DNA of 14,446 bases from Eggerthellaceae bacterium UBA5906 (GTDB taxonomy: Bacteria; Actinomycetota; Coriobacteriia; Coriobacteriales; Eggerthellaceae), in NCBI GenBank assembly GCA_002431805.1, contig DJEE01000077.1, forward strand, positions 31,763 to 46,208. Reading direction: 5' to 3'. The notes under the pieces were generated by a model, which ran no database searches, was not told the DNA's origin, and was given only the letters and a program-made list of their open reading frames with translations. A program made the position numbers and the translations under genes. Below are positions 1 through 5,894 of this stretch, piece after piece. Within the stretch, counting starts at the first letter, position 1. Each line of letters begins with the position of its first letter.

Positions 1-951
1 TCCGCCGATATATGCCATCGCCTCTTCTCGTTGGGATAGGGAATCTTCGACTCCCGTATAAAGCCATGTGTCTTCGTCCTCGTATCTTTTGTTGTAGTTG
101 ATAAGCGGAGCAGCGTTTCCTGTCAAAATGGGACTCGTGAGGTTTACGACGTTCCCTACCGACCCAAGCGCCGTTTCATTTCCGTGCGGCCTCATTTCTC
201 TGATTCGGGAATCCAAGGGATTGATGGTCATGTAGGCGAAGACGTTCCTGAACCATTTGGTGCTGAAGTTCAATGTCATGTCTACGACAGGATTGTGCTT
301 CAGGGGGAGCACAAAATAAGAATTTCTGTACTGCTTACCTATTAACTTATGCTTGTTTCTTCTTATGTGCTGAAAACCGCTGGCTTCGAGGACGCGCTCG
401 TTGCTCTCGTCTTGGAGGTTGGCGATGATCCTGAGAAGCTGAGAAGCCCTGTTGCGAATCGAGACCACATCGCAAAGAGGCTCGACGACGACTCTGCAAG
501 CTTTGTCTTCCTCGGCCCACTTTTCAAGGTCTGATGCGGCGTCTGATTCAATCAGTCCAAAACGTTCGACGTCCTTTTCGATCGAGGTTTTCGATGGGTA
601 GGAGGGAACGAATCCTTCGAGCATCAGCTGGATGCGAAGGAAGTGGGGATCGTTGACGGTGAACCCTTGGGACTCGTGGCCGATTCCTCCCGCTTTGGCA
701 ATCTGAAGGGCGTCTTCTATTGGCATGACCCTTTTTTCTTGCGGATACACATCGAACGGAATTAGCGGTCCTACGGTCTCAAGAGTGGTGATGATGTCGC
801 GGAGGTTTTTCCATCGGGCCAAATGGTTGACGGTTAAAGGTTCAAGGAAACGATTCTTTTCGGGCTCGTAATCTCCAGGGATGACGTTCCATATGGAATG
901 AAAACCGGTTTTGATGTTTCTTGCGACAAAAGTACGCCGTTGATTGTTCAT
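1..951 (-). CDS. Unrecognised protein, N-terminal 317 residues, cut by the window edge
   Basis: I translated this frame codon by codon from ATG at 951 down to base 1 and found no stop, giving 317 residues with the C-terminus outside the window. The N-terminus reads MNNQRRTFVARN. An in-frame stop lies just upstream (961-963), so the start is well bounded. A TAAGGA ribosome site is about 6 bases before the ATG, and a good promoter lies at 990-1018. I see no transmembrane segment, no signal peptide and no catalytic motif I can name; the protein is soluble-looking with mixed charge. It is divergent from the HTH gene at 1086 and is more AT-rich than the array further right. It may belong to the chromosomal neighbour or to a different accessory module than the array. 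Function is unknown. Confidence 0.8.
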   Translation of the reverse strand, partial: MNNQRRTFVARNIKTGFHSIWNVIPGDYEPEKNRFLEPLTVNHLARWKNLRDIITTLETVGPLIPFDVYPQEKRVMPIEDALQIAKAGGIGHESQGFTVNDPHFLRIQLMLEGFVPSYPSKTSIEKDVERFGLIESDAASDLEKWAEEDKACRVVVEPLCDVVSIRNRASQLLRIIANLQDESNERVLEASGFQHIRRNKHKLIGKQYRNSYFVLPLKHNPVVDMTLNFSTKWFRNVFAYMTINPLDSRIREMRPHGNETALGSVGNVVNLTSPILTGNAAPLINYNKRYEDEDTWLYTGVEDSLSQREEAMAYIGG

Positions 952-989
952 TAGCAATCCTTACGAATAAAGCTAGCTATTTACATATT

Positions 990-1018
990 TATATACAAAA
1001 GAAAAAAATAACTGTCAA
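990..1018 (-). promoter_or_regulatory. Sigma70-type promoter for the leftward gene
   Basis: On the minus strand there is a perfect -35 TTGACA (1018-1013), a 17-base T-rich spacer, and TATATA as -10 (995-990). It lies about 40 bases before the ATG at 951. The spacing is ideal and the region is AT-rich compared with the rest of the window. Confidence 0.75.
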
Positions 1019-1032
1019 GGAACAATTTACGA

Positions 1033-1060
1033 TTTACAATTAGGAAAACAAAAATATAAT
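1033..1060 (+). promoter_or_regulatory. Promoter for the HTH gene
   Basis: TTTACA at 1033-1038 and a consensus TATAAT at 1055-1060 are separated by 16 bases. The HTH gene starts 25 bases later at 1086 behind an AAAGGTGGTG ribosome site. This promoter is back to back with the leftward promoter at 990-1018, so one regulator bound here could control both directions. Confidence 0.7.
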
Positions 1061-1085
1061 AGTGATATACGAAAGGTGGTGAAAC

Positions 1086-1277
1086 ATGGATAAATTACTA
1101 ACGTTAGAAGAGGCGAGCCGAGTTATGCGCATCAGCTACAGCAAGGCGTATAAGCTGGCTAAAGCTGGTGCCTTTCCCTTCAAGCAGATCGGATGCTCTT
1201 GGATGATTCCGCAGAGCGCGCTGTATGCCGAGCTTGGTCTCAAGCTGCCTGATGACGAGGGGGAAGCAGTTGCATAA
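1086..1277 (+). CDS. Excisionase-like helix-turn-helix DNA-binding protein
   Basis: This 63-residue protein has the layout of the MerR-like excisionase (HTH_17) family. LLTLEEASRVMRISYSKAYK (residues 4-23) is the helix-turn-helix with its typical 'L..eEaA..l.iS...vYkl' pattern. The wing follows around residues 28-42 (FPFKQIGCSWMIPQSAL), ending in the usual 'w.ip...l'. It has a strong ribosome site (AGGTGGTG) and a clear promoter. Such proteins act as recombination directionality factors or small transcription regulators in integrative elements. No integrase is visible in the window, so its partner, if any, lies elsewhere. It could equally be a repressor of the divergent promoter pair. Confidence 0.85.
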   Translation: MDKLLTLEEASRVMRISYSKAYKLAKAGAFPFKQIGCSWMIPQSALYAELGLKLPDDEGEAVA

Positions 1278-1389
1278 CGACCGACATGAAGAAGGGCGCC
1301 CCACCCGCCAAGATGATGCGCCCCTCACGACACCGGAATGCCGCATGGATATCTTACTCCGCGCGGCGATCAAACCGAAGGAGGAAAAG

Positions 1390-1614
1390 ATGTCGTACGA
1401 CAGCTTTTTCGGCGCATTGCGCGCCGACCAGCGCAAGCTGGTGAACCACGGACTTAGTCCTTGCCCGACCGATGAAGAACTCATCAGCTACATGATTGAA
1501 GTGGACGATCGCCTCCGTGCTCTTTACAAGGCTTTTCGTCTGGAACCGTATCGCGACCCTCGCGGCCTCTGGCGCGTCGGCTCGCAGGGCGTGAATCCGG
1601 TGCGGTATGAGTAG
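1390..1614 (+). CDS. Small protein of unknown function, 74 residues
   Basis: The start was chosen at ATG 1390 because GGAGG lies five bases upstream; a longer frame opening at 1225 overlaps the end of the HTH gene and has no ribosome site. The protein starts MSYDSFFGALRADQ and contains two likely amphipathic helices (roughly residues 5-17 and 26-46), then a basic tail. The spacing after the HTH gene (about 110 bases) and the overlap with the following VapE-like frame suggest one rightward transcription unit. I do not recognise a family. Confidence 0.7.
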   Translation: MSYDSFFGALRADQRKLVNHGLSPCPTDEELISYMIEVDDRLRALYKAFRLEPYRDPRGLWRVGSQGVNPVRYE

Positions 1615-2008
1615 CGCCGAGCAGCGAAAGGATGCCTCTGGAGCAATGCAGGATTTCCCGGTCGAAGAGCAGCAGAAGGCAACTGCTCTTTCTATGCGCG
1701 GTAAGGCTCCGACGGTTGCGAAAATCCGGGCAAAACTGTCTTCCATGGGGTTGAACATTGGTTACGATCGCGTGGCCGACTGCCCGATGAAAACTGGGCC
1801 ACTCCCTTGGGATCCCGCGCCGGACACTCGGCCTTGGGGGGACGTAGACGACGCAAGGCTATACTCACTGCTTCAGGAGGAGATAGGGCTTCGTAAGCGT
1901 AGTGATATGGACATCGCTTTGACGATTGCCAGCGACGATGGGGCGTTCGATCCTCTTACTGATTTGCTTGAGTCTCTAAAGTGGGACGGGAAAGAACGCG
2001 CGGAGTAG
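1607..2008 (+). pseudogene. VapE-like protein, truncated after its N-terminal region
   Basis: The frame encodes 133 residues. Its end (about residues 85-131) matches the entry to the virulence-associated protein E (PF05272) region as I know it: a short 'L...i.l.kr.D...Al..ia...aFdPl.dlLeSL.WDGK.R' pattern. Here the motif LLESLKWDGKER is followed almost at once by a stop. In intact relatives this point is followed by the P-loop helicase/primase-associated domain; no reading frame downstream of 2008 contains a Walker A motif. It overlaps the preceding 74-residue gene by eight bases and has no strong ribosome site of its own. VapE-type proteins serve replication of phage-inducible islands and related elements. 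I read this as a remnant left by a deletion. Confidence 0.65.
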
Positions 2009-2640
2009 ACGCCCTGGCGTCTGCCGGTTTTCAGAAAATCGACTTGCGGCGCGAGGCTCAGCGGGCCCGCAGCTTCGTGTCGCATAGGGCGACCCCGCTC
2101 TGCCTGGGCCCGTGCGGCCGGGATGGGACGGGCGATGAAGCCCGGCCGGTCTCCCTCCTCAATCTTGTCTGCGACGGGTGTGGGGAAGCGGCCGGAAACG
2201 GCAAGGCCGCGCGAATCCTTTCGGCCAATGACGTCCGCCGGAGCCATTCGCAGCTGCTCGTCGAAGGCGACTATTTCAGAGGCGCCGACGAGAGGGTGTT
2301 CCTTGTGGTGGGTGAACGCGGCGAAGGCGGCTCGGCCGCGGACGAGCTTGTGGAAGCGGTCTTGGAAGCGTTTCGCACGCTGCGAACCGCGACCGGGCGC
2401 AGCTTAGGGTGGGATTTCGATTCAGGCGACCCTACGGGCGACGCGCGAAGCGTGCCGAAGCCGGTGTTCCAAAGCCTTGCGGCGGCGATGGTCGGGACGG
2501 TCCTGTACCGCTACGACTCCCTCCCGGCGCTTTGCCGGAACTGCGGCGCCGGGATGCTGGTCTGCCAGAAAGGAAAGAGAAGAGAGTTCTGCACTGACAG
2601 TTGCAAGTCCGTATACTCAAGGCGCAACAGAAAACGCTGA
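1981..2640 (+). pseudogene. C-terminal remnant of a zinc-finger protein (start uncertain)
   Basis: The frame is open from 1981, but its first ~55 residues overlap the VapE remnant and look like out-of-frame translation. No convincing ribosome site is seen. The rest looks like real protein, with a CDGC knuckle at residues 64-67 and a second, stronger zinc-binding pattern at the C-terminus. That pattern is C185-x2-C188, C195 and C204-x3-C208, followed by a basic tail (YSRRNRKR). The order 'CxxC...FCxxxCK...RR' resembles the CGNR-type zinc finger found at the C-terminus of small regulators. I infer that a deletion joined a VapE N-terminus to this C-terminal half. Alternatively it is an intact gene with a non-standard start inside 2050-2170. 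Confidence 0.45.
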
Positions 2641-2735
2641 GAAGACGCGTGGACGTCTTATCGGGTCACCTGACACCGCCGCGGCATATGGCCTAGCGCT
2701 GACGCGCCTTGCATAAGATGGGTAGATACGCAAAT

Positions 2736-2767
2736 AGAGCCCGGCCTCTTGAGGGAGGTCGGGCTCT
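2736..2767. terminator. Hairpin terminator between convergent units
   Basis: A 12-13 bp stem (GAGCCCGGCCTC with GAGGTCGGGCTC, one G-U pair, plus an outer A-T) closes a 6-base loop. Rightward it is followed by TGCGCCTTTT; leftward by TATTTGCG. It lies between the rightward gene ending at 2640 and the leftward gene ending at 2814, so it can serve both. The leftward tail CTATTTGC is the same as the tail of the array repeats. The 96 bases between 2640 and the stem hold nothing else I can name. Confidence 0.75.
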
Positions 2768-2813
2768 GCGCCTTTTCGATCTGGGATAGGCTTTCAATCG
2801 CAGCTGCGCCGCA

Positions 2814-3341
2814 TCAGCAGAAGCCGTCTTCGTCCGCGGTGGTGTAGAAGGCGATCTCCGGCTCGAACGACGGGTCCTCGTAGGCTCGCCCGATCTGCTC
2901 TACGGACATCGACGCGACGTCGCGTACCGTAAAGCGCCCGTTGTCCGCGAGCATCCAGGCCATCCTGTGCCAATCGGGCTTTCCTTCCCAATAGGACTCG
3001 AAGTCGTCCTCTGAGACGTACTCGCCCATGTCGTTTAGGCGATAGATCCCCTCGTTCGGCTCGAACTCGCCCCTGACCAGCGGCCGAAGGGCTTTATCGG
3101 CGTCTGCGAGGATGGAGGCGACGGCGTCGTACCCGACTGCGTCGCCCGCCTGCACGGCCTTCGTTTGCGCGAGGTACTCCTGCACGGCATCGGAGATGTC
3201 GTCGGTGTAGTGTCCCTGTCCCCAGGTCCCCGACTGCTCGTCGTAGGCGTAGCAGACGCAGTAGCGCATGACGGCCTTCGGGTTGGTGTACACCAAAGCC
3301 CAGCCGCTCTTCTCGTCGAACTCCAACAGCGTGTGGTTCAT
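2814..3341 (-). CDS. Unknown protein, 175 residues, last gene of the array
   Basis: The start at 3341 has a GAAAGGAG site six bases upstream. The protein has an N-terminal half rich in aromatic residues (YCVCYAYDEQSGTWGQGHY at about residues 27-45, then a helix DISDAVQEYLAQ). It has an acidic C-terminal half containing FTVRDVASMSVEQIG near residue 137. The 'fgYde.sgtWgqG.Y...l.dA...y' arrangement looks like a small conserved module, but I cannot name it. It follows the most diverged copy of the repeat (3384-3460) and is followed by the terminator at 2736-2767, so it closes the leftward unit that starts near 7970. It is cytosolic-looking and acidic. Confidence 0.75.
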   Translation of the reverse strand: MNHTLLEFDEKSGWALVYTNPKAVMRYCVCYAYDEQSGTWGQGHYTDDISDAVQEYLAQTKAVQAGDAVGYDAVASILADADKALRPLVRGEFEPNEGIYRLNDMGEYVSEDDFESYWEGKPDWHRMAWMLADNGRFTVRDVASMSVEQIGRAYEDPSFEPEIAFYTTADEDGFC

Positions 3342-3383
3342 CGTCCGCTCCTTTCGTCGTGTTGCGTCAGCTTTACGTTTGAC

Positions 3384-3460
3384 GAAGGGTCCCCGAGGCT
3401 CGTTTGCCAGGGGAAGCCCTTCGTTTGGCTCCCCCTGGTTTCGCTTCCCGGGTCAGGAAG
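3384..3460 (-). repeat. Array repeat R1, most diverged copy
   Basis: The first hairpin and the CCAGGGG arm are as in other copies, but the terminator-like stem has changed on both sides (GAAGGG with CCCTTC instead of AAGGC with GCCTT). The alternative hairpin also still pairs. The tail after the stem is different and lacks the CTAGGAAAGG segment. Confidence 0.8.
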
Positions 3461-3465
3461 ACGGC

Positions 3466-3951
3466 CTACATCGAGGCCAGGCTCTCGGCCAGCCTTCTCA
3501 GAAGGAGCGCCTCCAAGCCCGATCCCGGGCCCATCGGGGCGCTGTCCCCGAAGTCGCGCATGACGGATTCGAGCTCTTCGGGCTCGAGGTCCCTGTCTGC
3601 TCCGGTGGCCGGGTCGTAGCCGACGGCCACGATCGGCCCGAACAGCACCGTGTACAGGTCGCCCTTGCGGACGCAGCCGTCATCGCCTGCCTTGAAGGAG
3701 GTGGGCGCCATCATGGACAGATAGCGCATCTCCTGCATGCGTTCGTTGGCGTAGACGGCTCTGTTGGGGCGCTGCCCCTCGGCTATGCCGTTGTCGTTGA
3801 CGTAGAGCGTGACGCCGGCGCCGTACAGGGCGTCGAAAGGCTCCACGAGCCCCCCGACAGCAGACCTGATGGCGGCGTAGGCAGAGCCTGCCGAATCGGT
3901 CTCCAAGTCGACTTCCCTGACGTCGTCGTAGCCGATGAGCGCTGCTCTCAT
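3466..3951 (-). CDS. DUF3846 family protein
   Basis: 161 residues. The region from residue 25 to 68 fits the DUF3846 layout: an amphipathic helix AYAAIRSAVGGLVEPF, a hydrophobic strand TLYVNDNGI, and the characteristic 'PNRA' (residues 62-65). A later strand VLFGPIVAVGYD (102-113) corresponds to the family's closing 'i.G...vvg'. DUF3846 proteins are common on plasmids and phages and have no assigned activity; several sit next to antirestriction genes. The C-terminal ~45 residues (acidic, then a helix LEALLLRRLAESLASM) extend beyond the core. The start at 3951 is supported by the repeat-derived AGGAAAGG site. The stop is five bases before repeat R1. Confidence 0.75.
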   Translation of the reverse strand: MRAALIGYDDVREVDLETDSAGSAYAAIRSAVGGLVEPFDALYGAGVTLYVNDNGIAEGQRPNRAVYANERMQEMRYLSMMAPTSFKAGDDGCVRKGDLYTVLFGPIVAVGYDPATGADRDLEPEELESVMRDFGDSAPMGPGSGLEALLLRRLAESLASM

Positions 3952-3960
3952 TTCCTGCTT

Positions 3961-4061
3961 CCTTTCCTAGATGTTTTTGCAAATAGAAAAGGCTCCCCGG
4001 GTCGCATCGACCAGGGGAGCCTTAGATAGCTCCCCCTGGTTTCGCTTCCCGGGTCAGGAAG
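3961..4061 (-). repeat. Array repeat R2
   Basis: Full-length copy between the 4269/4070 pair and the DUF3846 gene. The CCAGGGG arm has one extra G. It supplies AGGAAAGG as ribosome site for the start at 3951. Confidence 0.9.
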
Positions 4062-4069
4062 AGGCCTCG

Positions 4070-4267
4070 CTAGGCCTCGGGCAGCTTGATCGCCTCGCCG
4101 CCCGCCAGCAGCACGGCCCGAGCGGCGAACGCGCGGGCCTGCTCCTCGGCCTCGTCGAGACCCATGGGGGTCTCGACCCATTCGGCGAGTGCCTGCGAAA
4201 AGTCGGCCCAGCTGTCGGCATCGGTGCCAAAGGGCGCCTCGGCCTCGAGCCGGTACGCGGCCGCCAT
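4070..4267 (-). CDS. Small acidic protein of unknown function, second gene of a pair
   Basis: 65 residues, from ATG 4267 to TAG 4070. The upstream gene's TGA (4271-4269) is separated from this ATG by one base, and GGAGG inside that gene serves as ribosome site, so the two are translationally coupled. The sequence is mostly helical (DADSWADFSQALAEWVETP then DEAEEQARAFAARAVLLAGG) and strongly acidic. I do not recognise it. No repeat separates it from its partner, as with the known toxin-antitoxin pairs in this array, which suggests the two work together. Confidence 0.7.
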   Translation of the reverse strand: MAAAYRLEAEAPFGTDADSWADFSQALAEWVETPMGLDEAEEQARAFAARAVLLAGGEAIKLPEA

Positions 4268-4268
4268 C

Positions 4269-4646
4269 TCAGACCGCCTCCGCGAAGGCGCGGCGGACGA
4301 TCTCGTCGGACAGGGCCTCGATGCTCTCGGGCGTGCCCGCAAGCATCCAGGCGAAGTCGATGACGCGGCCGGCGCCGCCGGGCCTCTCCATCGGGTTGTA
4401 GCGGCCCCAAGCCGCCCCGTCCGGATCGACGGCCTCGACCTCGACCGACCACCAGCTGTCCAAGACCTCGTCGATGTAGCCGGCCTTCTTCCAACGGCGC
4501 TGCATCGACCTCTTCTCGAAACCGCCGGTGCACAGCGTGAAAGCTGCCAAGATCTTCTCGCCTTTGGCGTTGGGCTCGTCCCAGGTGCGCACGAGGCGCC
4601 TTCCGGGAACCATCCAGTCGTCGGTGTAGGAGAACTTCCCTTCCAT
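4269..4646 (-). CDS. Unknown protein, 125 residues, first gene of a pair
   Basis: The start at 4646 was chosen over an upstream in-frame ATG lying in the repeat, because AGGAAAGG of repeat R3 sits just ahead. The N-terminal half has strands with Trp and Arg (WMVPGRRLVRTWDEP), a central basic patch (KRSMQRRWKK, near residues 56-65) and a Trp pair near 75. The C-terminus is helical and acidic. The mix of a basic centre with a coupled small acidic partner downstream is reminiscent of toxin-antitoxin arrangements, but no known family is recognised. It acts in the cytosol if expressed. Confidence 0.7.
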   Translation of the reverse strand: MEGKFSYTDDWMVPGRRLVRTWDEPNAKGEKILAAFTLCTGGFEKRSMQRRWKKAGYIDEVLDSWWSVEVEAVDPDGAAWGRYNPMERPGGAGRVIDFAWMLAGTPESIEALSDEIVRRAFAEAV

Positions 4647-4656
4647 CTTCCTGTTT

Positions 4657-4754
4657 CCTTTCCTAGATGTCTTCAAATAGAAAAGGCTCCCCGGGTCGCA
4701 TCGACCAGGGGAGCCTTGTTGAGCTCCCCTGGTTTGGCTTCCCGGGTCAGGAAG
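4657..4754 (-). repeat. Array repeat R3
   Basis: Full-length copy between the YraN-like gene and the 4269/4070 pair. In place of TTTGCAAAACATC its spacer reads TTTGAAGACATC, one base shorter than most copies. Both alternative hairpins are intact. Confidence 0.9.
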
Positions 4755-4760
4755 GGCGCA

Positions 4761-5114
4761 TCAGGATTCCGCCGTCCCGAAAACGTTGATGAACTGCTTG
4801 ATGAAAACGGTGTTGGAGCCCGGCATCGCTATTATCTTGACCGCGTCGAACCTCGGGCGCAGGCCGGCAGGCGCATCGAACGCCTCCGCGGCCCCTCTAA
4901 GCTCGCGCTCGAACTCCCGGGTCTCGATCATCCGGCCGCTGGGCCAGATTTTCGCGAAGACGATCTCGCCGCCGTCTCTCGCGACGATGTCGGCTCGTTC
5001 CCCTTCGCGTTCCCAGTCGCGCGCCAAGATTTCATAGCCCCTGTTCTCGAGCATTCTCACGGCAACATAGGCCGGGTCGAACTCCATGTCCTCGCAATGC
5101 TTCTCCGTCGTCAT
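4761..5114 (-). CDS. YraN/UPF0102-like nuclease-fold protein lacking catalytic residues
   Basis: 117 residues, about the length of YraN (UPF0102), a restriction-endonuclease-like fold. The match runs AVRMLENRGYEILARDWE (18-35), then GERADIVARDGGEIVFAKI (38-56), then RPRFDAVKI near 87-94 and a terminal INVFG. In the usual family the second block reads 'GEiDlia...lvFVEVKtR'. Here D42 is kept, but the catalytic E and K of VEVK are replaced (AKIW, 54-57). It is therefore probably not an active nuclease; a structural, binding or decoy role is possible. The start at 5114 follows the repeat-derived ribosome site. The stop lies six bases before repeat R3. Confidence 0.7.
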   Translation of the reverse strand: MTTEKHCEDMEFDPAYVAVRMLENRGYEILARDWEREGERADIVARDGGEIVFAKIWPSGRMIETREFERELRGAAEAFDAPAGLRPRFDAVKIIAMPGSNTVFIKQFINVFGTAES

Positions 5115-5123
5115 TTCCTGTTT

Positions 5124-5221
5124 CCTTTCCTAGATGTTTTGCAAATAGAAAAGGCTCCCCGGGTCGCATCGACCAGGGGAGCCTTGATAGCTCCCCTGGT
5201 TTGGCTTCCCGGGTCAGGAAG
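5124..5221 (-). repeat. Array repeat R4 (reference copy)
   Basis: Read on the minus strand: hairpin I at 5221-5205 (CTTCC/GGAAG). Hairpin II pairs 5199-5190 with 5182-5173 (CCAGGGGAGC/GCTCCCCTGG). Hairpin III pairs 5185-5176 with 5160-5151 (AAGGCTCCCC/GGGGAGCCTT) with an inner GGTCG-ATG-CGACC, then TTCTATTTG. Hairpins II and III share 5176-5182 and cannot form together. AGGAAAGG at the far end is the ribosome site of the gene starting at 5114. Confidence 0.95.
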
Positions 5222-5224
5222 TGC

Positions 5225-5428
5225 CTAAGCCGTAGCTTCGGCCCTTTGAGCGGTTCGAACCTTGTGAAGGGCGCGAAGCTGCTCGGGCGTGAACGTTATC
5301 TGTCCGCAACGCGGGCATTCGAGATGCGGGACACCGGTTACAATGGCCGCGTCAGGCTTATCGTTCATCGCGAAAGCCTTCTCGGTCGTCAACATGCAGA
5401 ACCCGCAAGCGGGGCAAATCTCGGACAT
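5225..5428 (-). CDS. MqsA/YgiT-type zinc-finger antitoxin, short form
   Basis: 67 residues with CPACG at 5-9 and CPRCG at 38-42, the paired CxxC zinc knuckles of the YgiT-type (MqsA N-terminal) domain. The usual 'GVPHLECPRCGE' block follows (32-43), and FTPEQLRAL ends the fold. Classical MqsA is about 130 residues and carries a C-terminal HTH domain; this one stops after a short basic tail, so it should bind the toxin but not an operator through an HTH. It starts 15 bases after the mqsR stop, behind AGGAGG. The stop is three bases from repeat R4. Confidence 0.85.
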   Translation of the reverse strand: MSEICPACGFCMLTTEKAFAMNDKPDAAIVTGVPHLECPRCGQITFTPEQLRALHKVRTAQRAEATA

Positions 5429-5443
5429 GACATCCTCCTAACG

Positions 5444-5776
5444 TCAGTGAACGGCCCCATCCCAGCACATCGACCAGATCTGAAGCTCGACTCCGCTGGT
5501 ATCGATGAATGCCTTCACGTACCACTCGGTATCATCATAGCAGCCGCCGATGTAGACGTCCGCCATCGTGCCCGGGAGGTTCCTCAATTCGAACGACTTG
5601 TAGAAATCGCTTTCGGTGAGGCTTAGGAAGACCTTCTCGATGATTGCCTCGATCTCGTCGTCCCTGTAATGGGAGTCGATGAAGTCGGCAACCCGAAGCG
5701 TGGGGCGGTAGCTGCCCTGCCTCACGAGTTTTTTCATCTCGTCGAGCGAATAAGACGGTTCGCTGCTCACTTTCAT
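5444..5776 (-). CDS. mqsR: MqsR-family mRNA interferase toxin
   Basis: 110 residues. It shows the family pattern: YSLDEMKKLVRQG (9-21) as the first helix, SLTESDFYKSFE near 51-62, and 'DVYIGGCYDDTEWYVKAFID' near 72-91. The last corresponds to the conserved 'DVYh....lYIKf' strand pair of MqsR/RelE-like folds. MqsR cleaves mRNA, typically at GC-containing sites, and is neutralised by the zinc-binding antitoxin encoded just downstream. The start at 5776 has the AGGAAAGG site of repeat R5. Toxin-first order is the same as in E. coli mqsRA. Confidence 0.82.
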   Translation of the reverse strand: MKVSSEPSYSLDEMKKLVRQGSYRPTLRVADFIDSHYRDDEIEAIIEKVFLSLTESDFYKSFELRNLPGTMADVYIGGCYDDTEWYVKAFIDTSGVELQIWSMCWDGAVH

Positions 5777-5785
5777 GCCTTGCTT

Positions 5786-5886
5786 CCTTTCCTAGATGTT
5801 TTTGCAAATAGAAAAGGCTCCCCGGGTCGCTTGCGACCAGAGGAGCCTTAGATAGCTCCCCTGGTTTGGCTTCCCGGGTCAGGAAG
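5786..5886 (-). repeat. Array repeat R5
   Basis: Full-length copy between ardA and mqsR. The top of the terminator-like stem reads GGTCG-CAAG-CGACC instead of GGTCG-ATG-CGACC, so the stem is kept while the loop differs. One arm base is changed (CTCCTC), giving one mismatch. Confidence 0.9.
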
Positions 5887-5894
5887 TTGGCCGA

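Noticed and set aside
349..534. Short plus-strand frame inside 1-951
   Set aside because: The opposite strand is one uninterrupted frame of 317 codons with promoter and ribosome site.
1294..1323. GGGCGC/GCGCCC inverted repeat after the HTH gene as a terminator
   Set aside because: Six-bp stem, 18-base loop and no T-tract.
4086..5228. Long plus-strand open frame of 380 codons
   Set aside because: It runs through two array repeats and is antisense to well-supported genes; it is a product of high GC.
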